A stretch of DNA of 64,000 nt, taken from Bradyrhizobium liaoningense. Lineage in GTDB: Bacteria; Pseudomonadota; Alphaproteobacteria; Rhizobiales; Xanthobacteraceae. The stretch is from the NCBI RefSeq assembly GCF_018130785.1, contig NZ_JAFCJT010000001.1, forward strand, positions 682,001 through 746,000, in the 5' to 3' direction. The notes beneath the pieces are model-generated. The model was given only the letters and a program-made list of their open reading frames with translations, was not told where the DNA came from and made no database searches. Positions within the stretch are counted from its first letter, which is position 1, and every line of letters starts with the position of its first letter. The position numbers were made by a program, and so were the translations under genes. Shown one piece after another: positions 25,375 through 34,618 of this stretch.

Positions 25375-26537
25375 CAGTGCCCTCCAACCAGGATGGAGGG
25401 ATCGCTGACGATGTCGGCACCGCTAAGGCCGCGCAAAACCGGCTCGTCGCGGGTCGAGCCGTCGCGGACGAGATCGAATCCGGTGCTGGTTGCAACCAGC
25501 GTCACCGCGGACGCGCCGGAACGCGCGCAGCCCTTGGCGCAGCCGGAGACATGAAGGCGCGTATCGAGGGCGATGCGCGGCGCAAGCGCCGCGGCCAGCG
25601 CGCGGGTGTCGGCATGCGCCTCTCGGCAGCGTGGGGCGCCGCTACAAGCGATCACGCGCAACGCCGGATCGTAGGGCTCGGTGATGAGGCCTGGCGCGCT
25701 GGGCATCTCGCGCTTGCCCTCGCTCAGCACCATGCGCCATGGCGTCATGCGCAGCGCATGTCCGCAGCCGGAAAATTGATGGAGCGTCGTGTGCAGCATC
25801 TGCCCGAACGCGACGCCGACCAGGGCGCCATGCGGATAATGCCCAGGCCGCGACGCCGCCATAACCGGAGCAGGCTCGGTTTCGCCCAGCAAGCTCTCAG
25901 GCAATGCCGCGCCGGCCGCGATATGGGCTGCCATGCGACCTCGCCCGCCCTTCGCGCCGCCGGACGTGATGAACCAGTTCGCGAGCGCGAGCGCCATGCT
26001 TACGGCCTCTCCGCGTCCGACGGAGCGGCCGAGCCTTGCGCCATCGGCCCGCACCAGGAGCCGGCCACCGCGATCGCGTTCGATGCGCAAATCGGCGGAA
26101 TCGCCGGCCAGCACACGCGATTTCCCGTCATCGATGGCGAAGCCGAACTTCGTGGGAAGATCGAGCGCGCTGTCAGCAAGCGCCTCTTCCAGCTCCGCGG
26201 CGAGTGCCTGCGTCTCGTCACCGGCGTTCCAGAACGGCGTCACCAGGATGTTGCGGCGGGATTCCATGTCGGTATCGGGATCGAGCAGATGCAGCCGTGC
26301 AAGTCCGTCGAGCAGCGGCCGATGGCCCTGTTCGCTCACCCCCCTGATCTGGAGGTTCGCGCGGCTCGTCACATCGATGAGACCATTGCCGTAGCGTTCG
26401 GCGAGCTCGGCAAGCCCGGCCACCTGTATCGCTTCGAGACGCCCGCAGAACGGACGCACGCGAACCACGAGCCCGTCGCCCGATTGCATCGGGCGCAGCG
26501 CGCCGGGACACCAGCCCTTGATCGCGGTCGTGCTCAT
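25374..26537 (-). CDS. cobG: Precorrin-3B synthase (monooxygenase)
   Basis: 387 residues, related to nitrite/sulfite reductases. CobG uses O2 and an iron-sulfur centre to hydroxylate precorrin-3A, which makes the pathway oxygen-dependent. The 4Fe-4S cysteines are visible in ACSGAPRCREAH and HVSGCAKGCARSG near the C-terminus. ALRPMQSGDGLVVRVRPFCG is the ferredoxin-like start. The start overlaps cobN by 4 nt and the stop overlaps cobH by 1 nt. Confidence 0.93.
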   Translation of the reverse strand: MSTTAIKGWCPGALRPMQSGDGLVVRVRPFCGRLEAIQVAGLAELAERYGNGLIDVTSRANLQIRGVSEQGHRPLLDGLARLHLLDPDTDMESRRNILVTPFWNAGDETQALAAELEEALADSALDLPTKFGFAIDDGKSRVLAGDSADLRIERDRGGRLLVRADGARLGRSVGRGEAVSMALALANWFITSGGAKGGRGRMAAHIAAGAALPESLLGETEPAPVMAASRPGHYPHGALVGVAFGQMLHTTLHQFSGCGHALRMTPWRMVLSEGKREMPSAPGLITEPYDPALRVIACSGAPRCREAHADTRALAAALAPRIALDTRLHVSGCAKGCARSGASAVTLVATSTGFDLVRDGSTRDEPVLRGLSGADIVSDPSILVGGH

Positions 26538-29500
26538 GAAGCCTCCTTCAGCGCCGCCGCGATCGAATTGCGGCGCGTTCGCCAGAGCGAGGCCTCATGC
26601 AGGCGCGTGAAGCACGTCTCCATCGCGGCGAGCGCCGCCGGATTTTCGCGGGCCATGAAGGTGCGGACATCCTCGTTGCCGAGCGTCGCATCATAATAGA
26701 GGTCGAACAGATGAGGCGGCACGGCGCCGGCCAGATGGGCGAAGGCAGCCATGTGCTCGAGCGTGGCCGTGATCTCGGCTGCTCCACGAAAGCCGTGGCG
26801 GATCATGCCGGCGATCCAGGCCGGGTTGGCCGCGCGCGCGCGGACGACGCGCGAGATTTCCTCGGTCAGCGTGCGTGCTTGCGGCTGCTCGGGCCGCGTC
26901 GTATCGAGATGATAGAGCGATGGTCCTGCTGCGCCGAGATGTGCCGCTGCCGCCGCGATACCGGCTTCATGCGCGGCATAGTCGGCGGCGAGCAGAAGAT
27001 CCGTTTCCGGCAAATCCTGGACGTGGACGAAAGCATCAGCGGATGCAAGCCGCGTCTCGATGCCGGTACGATCCGGCTGCATCGCACCGTCCGCGGAGAA
27101 CGCCCAGGACGATGCCGACAGCCAGGCCTCGCCGGCGGCATCGCGGGTCTCGGGCGTGAAGGCATCCGGGATCGCCGACATGCCGACGCCGTATTGTCCG
27201 GGACGCGGCGCGAACACACGCGACGCGCGGTGGCGATAGGGATTCTCATCGCCCTCCTCCTCGCGCGCTGCGAGGGCCTCGGCGGCGGCTTCGAACAATT
27301 GCGCGAGGCCGGAGAAGACATCACGGAACAGGCCCGACACGCGCAGCGTGACGTCGATGCGGGGACGGCCGAGCTCGGCCGGCGCGATGATATCGTAGCC
27401 GGTGACGCGGCCGGAGGCGTGGTCCCAGCGCGGCGCGAGGCCGGCCAGATGCAGCGCCATCGCAAACTCCTCGCCTGCGGTTCGCATCGTCGCCGAGCCC
27501 CAGAGATCAACGACGAGGCCCTTCGGCCAGTCGCCATGATCCTGCAAATGGCGACGCAGCAGTTCCTCGGCGAGCTTGATGCCTTGCGCGTGCGCCGACG
27601 GCGTCGGCACCGCGCGCGGATCGACGGCAAAGAGATTGCGTCCGGTCGGCAGCACGTCCTGGCGTCCGCGATAGGGCGAGCCCGACGGCCCCGGCGCAAC
27701 GCGCTGTCCTGCAAGTGCGGCACGCAACGCATCGCGCTCCGCCTCGCCGCAGGCGCCGCGGCCGAACACATGCAACCCGTCGCCGAACTGGCTTTCCTTG
27801 AGATCGCAGACGAAGCGATCGATCCGCGGGATCGCTTCGGCCGGCGCGGCCGAGGCGTCAAGACCGAGATCGTCTTCGAGGCCGGCGGCACGCGCCTCGT
27901 CGCGGATCGCCGCGATCAGGCGCTGACGGCGCGCGGGATCGAGACCATCGGCTGTCGAATATTCGTCGAGGAGGCGTTCGAGCCGGCGCAGGCCTTCCGG
28001 CACCGCGGATTGTTCGAGCGGCGGCGGCAGATGGCCGATGGTGACGGCCCCCAAGCGCCGCTTGGCCTGCGCGGCCTCGCCGGGGTCGTTGACGATAAAG
28101 GGATAAATGACAGGGAGATCGCCGATCAGCGCTTCGGGCCAGCACGTGGACGACAGCGCCACGGATTTTCCGGGCAGCCATTCCAAGGTGCCATGCGCGC
28201 CCATGTGCACGACGGCATCGATGGCCTGCCCGCGGAGCCAGAGATAAAACGCGACATAGGCGTGGCGCGGCGTGCGGGCGAGATCGTGATAATCGGCATC
28301 GCGCGTGGCCACATCGCCGCGCTCGGGCTGAACCGCGATGATCGATTGGCCACTTGCGATGGCCGCGAATTGAAATGCACCGTCGCGACAGCCCGGGTCA
28401 TCCTCCGGCGCGCACCAGGCCTGCGCGAGATCATCCTGCAAGGCTTGCGGCAGGCGCGAGAGCGCCGCGCGGTAATCGGCGACGCTCCAGGTCAAGTTCT
28501 GCTTGAGCAGCGTCTCGCCGAGCGCCTGAACCGGCGCAACATCGAAGCCGGCCTCTGTCAGGTCAGACAGCAATGTCTCGACCGACGCAAGCGCATCGAG
28601 ACCAACGGCATGCGCGATCTGATGCGGACGGCCCGGATAGTTCGAGAGCACGAGCGCCAGCCGCTTCCCGGCGGCTGGCGTCTTCGCGAGGCGCCGCCGG
28701 GCCGTAACGCGCGCGCCAACGGCCTTGACGCGCTCCTCATCGGGCCGGTGCGCCAGATGCGAAAATTGCAGATCGGGATCACGCTCCGCGGCCGATTTGA
28801 AGCTCACCACGCCCGCGAACAGGCGACCGTCGACCTCCGGCAGCACCACATGCATCGCGAGATCGCTGGGCGACAGGCCGCGCAGGGACTCTGCCCAGTC
28901 CTCGCGCCGTGCCGACGAGAGCGCGACCTGGAAGACGGGACACGATGCCGCATCGAGCGGTGTCGTGCCATCATCGCCCATAGCTGAGAACGCCGTCGCG
29001 TTGACGATCGCGGCCGGAGGATTCGTCGCGAAATACGTCCGCAGCCAATCCGCAACGCCCGGAGCCTTCAGCGAGGTGACGAACACGCCGTACGCGTCAA
29101 AGCCGCGCTCGCGCAGCGCCGCGATCAGGGCGTCGACCGGCCCGGTATCCGCGGCGGTGAGATAGGAACGATAGAAGGTCACCAGCGCCAGCGGCTTCCC
29201 CTCTCCGCCAGTCGGCGCAGCAATGACGCCACGCGCGGGATCGTAAAAACCCATCTCGGGTACCGTCATCTCGCCGACGACCGGCCCCGCATAGAGGCCC
29301 GAGGCGAGCGCCAACTGCGCGATCGCCGCTTGCGCAGCGACGGGGCCGCCGGTGTCGCAGAGCACTTTTAGCCGACGCAGCGTCGAGACCGGCAAGGTCG
29401 AGTAGGCATCGAGCCGCGTGTCGTCGCGGCCATCGGCGGGCAGCACGGCCAGCACGATGTTGCGGTCCTTCGCGAGCTGCTGCAGGGTCGCCAGCCCGTA

Positions 29501-29782
29501 CGGCCAGTAGGATTCACCGCCGATCAGGCGCACCAGGATGCCGCGTGCCCGCGACAGCGTGCGCTCGATATAGGTGTCGACCGACAACGGATGACGCAGC
29601 TCCGCGAGATTGGCGAGCCGCAGCGACGGCAGGCTGTGGCGGCCGCGCCGCCAGCCGGCCGCGAACGCGGCAAGGTCGGAATCCGAATACGAGAGCACCA
29701 CGAGATCGGCCGGGTCCTGGCCGATGTCTCTTGGCGTCGCGGTCTCCTCGAGACCGCGGCTCTCGCGGAAGACGACGTGCAT
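26534..29782 (-). CDS. cobN: Cobaltochelatase subunit CobN
   Basis: 1,082 residues, somewhat shorter than the roughly 1,270 of Pseudomonas denitrificans CobN. It is the large subunit that binds hydrogenobyrinate a,c-diamide and inserts cobalt, powered by the CobS/CobT AAA+ partners. Family segments include GESYWPYGL, VVHMGAHGTLEWLPGKSVAL, YRGRQDVLPTGRNLFAVDPR and RVTGYDIIAPAELGRPRIDV. The gene lies between cobW and cobG, with overlaps on both sides. The small chelatase subunits are not in this window and must be supplied from elsewhere. Confidence 0.95.
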   Translation of the reverse strand: MHVVFRESRGLEETATPRDIGQDPADLVVLSYSDSDLAAFAAGWRRGRHSLPSLRLANLAELRHPLSVDTYIERTLSRARGILVRLIGGESYWPYGLATLQQLAKDRNIVLAVLPADGRDDTRLDAYSTLPVSTLRRLKVLCDTGGPVAAQAAIAQLALASGLYAGPVVGEMTVPEMGFYDPARGVIAAPTGGEGKPLALVTFYRSYLTAADTGPVDALIAALRERGFDAYGVFVTSLKAPGVADWLRTYFATNPPAAIVNATAFSAMGDDGTTPLDAASCPVFQVALSSARREDWAESLRGLSPSDLAMHVVLPEVDGRLFAGVVSFKSAAERDPDLQFSHLAHRPDEERVKAVGARVTARRRLAKTPAAGKRLALVLSNYPGRPHQIAHAVGLDALASVETLLSDLTEAGFDVAPVQALGETLLKQNLTWSVADYRAALSRLPQALQDDLAQAWCAPEDDPGCRDGAFQFAAIASGQSIIAVQPERGDVATRDADYHDLARTPRHAYVAFYLWLRGQAIDAVVHMGAHGTLEWLPGKSVALSSTCWPEALIGDLPVIYPFIVNDPGEAAQAKRRLGAVTIGHLPPPLEQSAVPEGLRRLERLLDEYSTADGLDPARRQRLIAAIRDEARAAGLEDDLGLDASAAPAEAIPRIDRFVCDLKESQFGDGLHVFGRGACGEAERDALRAALAGQRVAPGPSGSPYRGRQDVLPTGRNLFAVDPRAVPTPSAHAQGIKLAEELLRRHLQDHGDWPKGLVVDLWGSATMRTAGEEFAMALHLAGLAPRWDHASGRVTGYDIIAPAELGRPRIDVTLRVSGLFRDVFSGLAQLFEAAAEALAAREEEGDENPYRHRASRVFAPRPGQYGVGMSAIPDAFTPETRDAAGEAWLSASSWAFSADGAMQPDRTGIETRLASADAFVHVQDLPETDLLLAADYAAHEAGIAAAAAHLGAAGPSLYHLDTTRPEQPQARTLTEEISRVVRARAANPAWIAGMIRHGFRGAAEITATLEHMAAFAHLAGAVPPHLFDLYYDATLGNEDVRTFMARENPAALAAMETCFTRLHEASLWRTRRNSIAAALKEAS

Positions 29783-30831
29783 CAGATACCAAGTCCTGAA
29801 AGACCAAGTCCTGCCTTGATCGCGGCCTCGTCGATATCCCCGTGCTCGCCGATCACGACCAGCTTCGACTGCCTGAGAGCTGCGCCCCAGGGCTTGTCGA
29901 ACTGGTGGCGCACGCGCTCGCCGACCGCTTGCAGCAACAGGCGCATCGGCTTGCCCGCGACCGCGATGTAGCCCTTGGCACGCAGCACGTTCTGCTCGCG
30001 CGCCAGACGCTGCACCGATGCGACCAGCGCATCGACGTCGCTGACCTCCGGAAGATCGATCACGACGGAGGCGAAATCGTCGTGCTCGTGATCCTCCTCG
30101 CCGTCATGATGCGAGGGGCGCGCGGCGAGATCGTTCTCGGCCGCAGCGCCGAGGCCGAGGATGACGCGCGCATCGATCGCCCCGTCAGTGATGGGCAGCA
30201 TCGGCACGCGGCGCGGCATCTCGGCAGTGATCACGGCCTTGGCGGCTTCAATGCCTGCGCTGCCCGCGAGATCGGCCTTGGTCAGCAGCACGATATCGGC
30301 GCAGGCGATCTGGTCCTCGAACACTTCCGACAGCGGCGTCTCGTGATCGAGGCTCTCGTCCGCTGCGCGCTGCGCTTCGACAGCAATCGGGTCGGGCGCG
30401 AAGCGGCCGGCGGCCACGGCTTCCGCATCGGCGAGCGCAATCACGCCATCGACCGTGATGCGCGAGCGGATCTCCGGCCAGTCGAACGCCTTCAGCAGCG
30501 GCTTCGGCAGCGCGAGACCCGAGGTCTCGATCAGGATGTGATCGGGCCGCACCGGCCGCGCCAGGAGCTTCTCCATGGTTGGAATGAAATCATCGGCAAC
30601 GGTGCAGCAGATGCAGCCATTGGCGAGCTCGACGATATTCTCCTCCGGGCAGTTCGCGTCGGCGCAGGACTTCAGGATCTCGCCATCGACGCCCTCGCTG
30701 CCGAACTCGTTGACGAGCACGGCAAGCTTCTTGCCGTCAGGGTTTGCGAGCAGATGCTGGATCAGCGTTGTCTTGCCGGAGCCGAGAAAGCCGGTGACCA
30801 CCGTGACAGGGACTTTTGCGAGCGAGTTCAT
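29782..30831 (-). CDS. cobW: CobW family metallochaperone GTPase
   Basis: 349 residues from the ATG at 30831, which overlaps the previous stop as ATGA. The Walker A loop is VTGFLGSGKTTLIQHLL, and the metal-binding GCICCTV motif of COG0523 proteins is present. A His/Asp/Glu-rich patch (HHDGEEDHEHDD) before the C-terminal domain is a second likely metal site. CobW is thought to deliver cobalt to the chelatase; its place directly before cobN, with coupled translation, supports that. It acts in the cytoplasm. Confidence 0.94.
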   Translation of the reverse strand: MNSLAKVPVTVVTGFLGSGKTTLIQHLLANPDGKKLAVLVNEFGSEGVDGEILKSCADANCPEENIVELANGCICCTVADDFIPTMEKLLARPVRPDHILIETSGLALPKPLLKAFDWPEIRSRITVDGVIALADAEAVAAGRFAPDPIAVEAQRAADESLDHETPLSEVFEDQIACADIVLLTKADLAGSAGIEAAKAVITAEMPRRVPMLPITDGAIDARVILGLGAAAENDLAARPSHHDGEEDHEHDDFASVVIDLPEVSDVDALVASVQRLAREQNVLRAKGYIAVAGKPMRLLLQAVGERVRHQFDKPWGAALRQSKLVVIGEHGDIDEAAIKAGLGLSGLGI

Positions 30832-31202
30832 TCGGCGGCCTCCGGCACGACGGCAATGGGGGGAATGCGGGCAAGCGATTGCTTGCGGAAGATTTCGGGC
30901 CGGCTGCGCCAGGGCACGAGACCGTCGGGCGCGGCCGCATAGGCGGCAGCGCCCGCGACCACGTCCTGTGCATTGGCATCCGAGAGACGGCCGTAGACAT
31001 AGGACCAGCGGCCGGGCGCGCTGAGCGCGACCGAGCAGCCCTGGCTGCATGCCGAGAGGCATTCAATGGGAACCACATTGACGCCGTCGGGCACGCCCGC
31101 GTCGAGGATCGCCCCATGCAGGCGCTTGCCAGGCGTCGTCTCGCCCTCGCCGAGGGTCTGGCCGGCGCGGCAGGTGATGCAGACGTGAAGTGTGACGGTC
31201 AT
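30828..31202 (-). CDS. DUF1636 family protein, first gene of the large cob operon
   Basis: 124 residues. Cysteines are arranged as C-x2-C near the N-terminus (HVCITC) and IECLSACSQGC in the middle, a pattern like thioredoxin-fold 2Fe-2S ferredoxins, so it may bind a metal or an iron-sulfur cluster. No function is established. It begins right after a cobalamin riboswitch and a hairpin that pairs with its ribosome-binding site, and its stop overlaps cobW. DUF1636 genes often sit by cobW, which points to cobalt handling or electron supply to the pathway. Confidence 0.85.
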   Translation of the reverse strand: MTVTLHVCITCRAGQTLGEGETTPGKRLHGAILDAGVPDGVNVVPIECLSACSQGCSVALSAPGRWSYVYGRLSDANAQDVVAGAAAYAAAPDGLVPWRSRPEIFRKQSLARIPPIAVVPEAAE

Positions 31203-31240
31203 CGCCTCTTCCAGAATGAGCTACGGGAGGCGAAGAGGCG
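31203..31240 (-). promoter_or_regulatory. Shine-Dalgarno-sequestering hairpin of the cob operon riboswitch
   Basis: On the minus strand CGCCTCTTC (31240 to 31232) can pair perfectly with GAAGAGGCG (31211 to 31203), which contains the ribosome-binding purines and touches the ATG of the DUF1636 gene at 31202. The stem has 9 bp and a 20-nt loop. It is the likely expression platform by which cobalamin binding turns off translation of the first gene. Confidence 0.65.
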
Positions 31241-31313
31241 CACGGACCCTGACTTGAGAGGCCCGCTTCCCCGTCGCGGAACACCCCGTCCGCCGGTCCA
31301 AAATCGTCCGCGC

Positions 31314-31490
31314 TGGCAGGTCTCCCGGCTTGCGGAGCAGGGTTTTGCCCTTCGATCCCCGCCTTCCCGATCCCCAGGGGAATCAGTGGCTTCGGGCATC
31401 TCTCCGGTCACGGTCGCGGGGGCGGCTGCAGTTTGGATTCAAATCTTGCCGATTCGGACCCTATCGCATTCCCTCTTCGCCTGTCATAGG
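31314..31490 (-). promoter_or_regulatory. Cobalamin riboswitch, diverged (leads the DUF1636-cobW-cobN-... operon)
   Basis: The minus strand shows GAAGAGGGAATGCG, GCCGCCCCCGCGACCGTGAC, GAAGCCACTGA, TCGGGAAGGCGG and the B12 box GCAAGCCGGGAGACCTGCC in the right order and spacing. Compared with the two other aptamers here, the core ACTGTAA is ACCGTGA and the B12 box has CGG for CAG. It ends about 110 nt before the DUF1636 start. The aptamer lies in the divergent region upstream of cobO but is on the other strand, so it does not control cobO. Confidence 0.9.
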
Positions 31491-31557
31491 ACAGGAACCA
31501 ACGCCGGGCCACCATTTGCCCCCGGCCGCCTCTTGTCAAGCCGAAGGACCGGGTACG

Positions 31558-32193
31558 ATGACGCCTGAACCGGATACCCAAACAACTGAGGAAACCGACG
31601 CCCGGCACGCCCAGAAAATGGCGAAGAAGAAGGCCGCCCGCGACAAGATCATGGCGACCAAGAGCGGCGAAAAGGGCCTCATCATCGTCCACACCGGCGC
31701 CGGCAAGGGCAAGTCCTCCTCGGCCTTCGGCATGATCGTCCGCTGCGTCGCCCATGGCTTCCCCTGCGCCGTCGTGCAGTTCATCAAGGGCGCCTGGGAT
31801 ACCGGCGAGCGGCGCCTGCTCACCGGCCATTTCGGCGATCTCTGCCAGTTCCACGCCATGGGCGAAGGCTTCACCTGGGAGACGCAGGACCGCGCCCGCG
31901 ACATCGCCGCCGCGCGCGCCGGCTGGGAGAAGGCCAAGGAGCTGATCCTCGATTCCAGCCTGCGCATGGTCGTGCTCGACGAGATCAACATCGCGCTCCG
32001 CTACGACTATCTCGACATCGCCGAGGTCGTTGAATTCCTGACGACGCAAAAGCCTGAGATGACGCATGTCGTTCTCACGGGCCGCAACGCCAAGGACGAG
32101 CTGATCGAGATCGCCGACCTCGTCACCGAGATGACGCTGGTCAAGCACCCCTTCCGCTCCGGTATCAAGGCGCAAGCCGGCGTCGAGTTCTGA
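31558..32193 (+). CDS. cobO: Cob(I)yrinic acid a,c-diamide adenosyltransferase
   Basis: 211 residues. CobO attaches the adenosyl group to the cobalt of the corrinoid. The P-loop is [36 protein letters not shown] and the C-terminal [18 protein letters not shown] are typical of this (CobA/CobO) class. The N-terminal 40 residues are charged, as in other CobO. The ATG at 31558 is the natural start; the open frame to 31330 runs through riboswitch antisense. It lies 11 nt before cobQ. Confidence 0.95.
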   Translation: MTPEPDTQTTEETDARHAQKMAKKKAARDKIMATKSGEKGLIIVHTGAGKGKSSSAFGMIVRCVAHGFPCAVVQFIKGAWDTGERRLLTGHFGDLCQFHAMGEGFTWETQDRARDIAAARAGWEKAKELILDSSLRMVVLDEINIALRYDYLDIAEVVEFLTTQKPEMTHVVLTGRNAKDELIEIADLVTEMTLVKHPFRSGIKAQAGVEF

Positions 32194-32204
32194 AGATACT
32201 CCCG

Positions 32205-33653
32205 ATGGCGCGTGCGCTGATGATCCAGGGGGCCGGTTCGGACGTGGGCAAGTCGCTCATCGTCGCCGGCCTCGCGCGCGCCTTCACGCGCCGCGGCCTG
32301 CGCGTGCTGCCCTTCAAGCCGCAGAACATGTCGAACAATGCAGCCGTGACCGTCGATGGCGGCGAGATCGGCCGCGCGCAGGCTCTGCAGGCACTCGCCG
32401 CCGGTGTCGAGCCGCACACCGACATGAACCCGGTTCTGCTCAAGCCCGAGACCGATGTCGGCGCACAGGTCGTCGTCCAGGGCAAGCGCATCGCGACCGC
32501 GCGGGCACGCGAATATGCGGCGATGAAACCTTCGCTGATGGGCGCGGTGCTGGAGAGTTTTGAGCGCCTGAAGGCGCGCGCCGATCTCGTGCTGGTGGAA
32601 GGCGCCGGCAGCCCGGCCGAAGTGAACCTGCGCAAGGCCGACATCGCCAATATGGGCTTTGCGCGCAAGGCCGATGTGCCGGTCGTGCTGGTCGGCGACA
32701 TCGACCGCGGCGGCGTCATCGCCCAGCTCGTCGGGATCAGGACGGTGATCGACCCGGACGATGCCGCGATGATCCAGGGTTTCGTCATCAACAAGTTCCG
32801 CGGCGACCCCTCGCTATTCGACGACGGCTACAAGCTTATCGAGCAAAAGACCGCGTGGCGCGGCCTTGGCGTGTTGCCCTGGTTCGCTCGCGCCGGCGAG
32901 CTGCCGGCCGAGGACGCGCTGGGCCTCAGTGACGCGCGCAAGCCGGGCCAGTGCAAGATCGCCTGCCTCGCGCTGTCGCGGATCGCCAATTTCGACGATC
33001 TCGATCCGCTCAAGCTCGAGCCTGGCGTCGATCTGGTGATGGTGCGCCCTGGCGAAGCGATCCCGGGCGACGTCCGCCTCGTCATCATCCCCGGCTCGAA
33101 ATCCACCCGCGGCGATCTCGCCTTCCTGCGTGCGCAAGGCTGGGACATCGATCTGCTGGCGCATCACCGCAGGGGCGGCCAGGTGCTCGGCCTCTGCGGC
33201 GGCTATCAGATGCTCGGACGCAGCGTCGCCGATCCCGACGGCATCGAAGGCCCCGCGGGCGATACACCGGGCCTCGGGCTGCTGGATGTCGAGACGGTAA
33301 TGAGCCCGCAGAAGACGCTGACGCGTGTCGCCGCCGTGCATGCCGCCACGGACCAGCCGATCCAGGCTTACGAAATCCACATCGGGCGTACCGACGGGCC
33401 GGATCGCGCGCGTCCCTTCGCAAAGCTGAACGGCGTGCCGGAAGGCGCGATCTCACGCGATGGCCGCGTGCAAGGCAGCTATCTCCACGGCCTGTTCACA
33501 TCGGATGATTTTCGCAGGGCGTTTTTGGCCAAGCTCGAAATTCCCGCAGGCCACGAACCCTACCACGCCAGGGTCGAGAGCGCGCTAGACGCCCTCGCCG
33601 ATCACATCGAAAAGCATCTCGACGTCGACGGCCTGCTCGCGCTAGCGCGCTAG
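32205..33653 (+). CDS. cobQ: Cobyric acid synthase
   Basis: 482 residues. It amidates side chains b, d, e and g of adenosylcobyrinate diamide with glutamine and ATP. It starts [20 protein letters not shown] (P-loop), followed by [14 protein letters not shown]. The amidotransferase half has the nucleophile in [13 protein letters not shown] and the histidine in QGSYLHGLF. It is cotranscribed with cobO. Its last 12 nt overlap the 3' end of the convergent cobD gene. Confidence 0.96.
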   Translation: MARALMIQGAGSDVGKSLIVAGLARAFTRRGLRVLPFKPQNMSNNAAVTVDGGEIGRAQALQALAAGVEPHTDMNPVLLKPETDVGAQVVVQGKRIATARAREYAAMKPSLMGAVLESFERLKARADLVLVEGAGSPAEVNLRKADIANMGFARKADVPVVLVGDIDRGGVIAQLVGIRTVIDPDDAAMIQGFVINKFRGDPSLFDDGYKLIEQKTAWRGLGVLPWFARAGELPAEDALGLSDARKPGQCKIACLALSRIANFDDLDPLKLEPGVDLVMVRPGEAIPGDVRLVIIPGSKSTRGDLAFLRAQGWDIDLLAHHRRGGQVLGLCGGYQMLGRSVADPDGIEGPAGDTPGLGLLDVETVMSPQKTLTRVAAVHAATDQPIQAYEIHIGRTDGPDRARPFAKLNGVPEGAISRDGRVQGSYLHGLFTSDDFRRAFLAKLEIPAGHEPYHARVESALDALADHIEKHLDVDGLLALAR

Positions 33654-34607
33654 GATCTCGGCAAGACGCGTCCATTCGGCTTCGCTGCCGGGAAGGCCGA
33701 GCCGCAGCCATGTCGGCTTTCGTGCGAAGACGCGCGACCAGATCTGGCTACGGGCCAACGTCTCCTGCGCGGCAAGCGCGTCCGGCGTCTCGTAGAGGCG
33801 AAACAGCGGCGCACCGCCGACGAGCCGCCAGCCTTGCACTTGCGCCATCTCGTCGAGACGAACACAGTCCCGCACAAGCCGCGCTGACGTGGCCTTGGCC
33901 CAGGCATCGTCGCGCAAGGCACGGCAACCAATTGCGATCGCCGCGCCCGAGACCGGCCATGGACCTGACATCGCGGCGAGCCTCGTTATGTCAGCCGAAT
34001 GACCGATCGCGAAGCCCAGCCGCAGCCCGGCAAGACCGTAGAATTTTCCGAACGAGCGCAGGATCAGCAGGCCCGGGCGGTCCGCCTCAGACGCCAGCGA
34101 CAGCTGCGGAACGGCATCGGCAAAACTCTCGTCAATGACGAGGTGGCCGACGCGCGGCAGCAGCGCGAGCAAGTCCATCGGCGCAAAGCACCGGCCATCG
34201 GGATTGTTGGGATTAACGACGATTGCGACATCCGCGCCGGCCAGCGCGTTGAGCTCGCTGGCCTCCTGCACATCCCAGCCCGCAGTCGACAGGACGCCTG
34301 CATATTCATTGTAGGTCGGCGCAAGGATGCGCGCACGGCCGGGTGGTCCGAGTTGCGGCAGCAATTGAATTACGGCCTGCGCACCGCCCATCGCGACGAT
34401 CAGCGCGTTTGTGCGATAAGCGTGCTGCGCCGCCTGATGCAGCGCCTCGATCTCGGCGCGCGACGGCAGCGCGCTCCAGGCGCGCGCGCTCACCTCGCCG
34501 ACGGGATAAGGCAGCCGGTTGATCCCGGTCGACAGATCGATCCAGTCCTCCGCGCGCCCGCCAAAACGCTGCTGGGCCAGATCGAGATTTCCACCGTGCT
34601 CGCGCAT
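33642..34607 (-). CDS. cobD: L-threonine-O-3-phosphate decarboxylase
   Basis: 321 residues, an aminotransferase-fold PLP enzyme that makes (R)-1-amino-2-propanol phosphate for the aminopropanol arm. The N-terminus [20 protein letters not shown] and the following [14 protein letters not shown] are diagnostic. The PLP lysine lies in [23 protein letters not shown] at 34622 overlapping the cbiB stop is an alternative start that adds five residues; family alignments favour the ATG at 34607. The Pseudomonas name is cobC. Confidence 0.92.
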   Translation of the reverse strand: MREHGGNLDLAQQRFGGRAEDWIDLSTGINRLPYPVGEVSARAWSALPSRAEIEALHQAAQHAYRTNALIVAMGGAQAVIQLLPQLGPPGRARILAPTYNEYAGVLSTAGWDVQEASELNALAGADVAIVVNPNNPDGRCFAPMDLLALLPRVGHLVIDESFADAVPQLSLASEADRPGLLILRSFGKFYGLAGLRLGFAIGHSADITRLAAMSGPWPVSGAAIAIGCRALRDDAWAKATSARLVRDCVRLDEMAQVQGWRLVGGAPLFRLYETPDALAAQETLARSQIWSRVFARKPTWLRLGLPGSEAEWTRLAEILAR

Positions 34608-34618
34608 GCCCCGTTCTT

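Noticed and set aside
26597..28987. Plus-strand frame of 796 codons opposite cobN
   Set aside because: Shadow of cobN; low-information Arg-rich translation and no ribosome-binding site of note.
31330..31557. Upstream extension of cobO
   Set aside because: The extension runs through the antisense of the cobalamin riboswitch; the family N-terminus starts at 31558.
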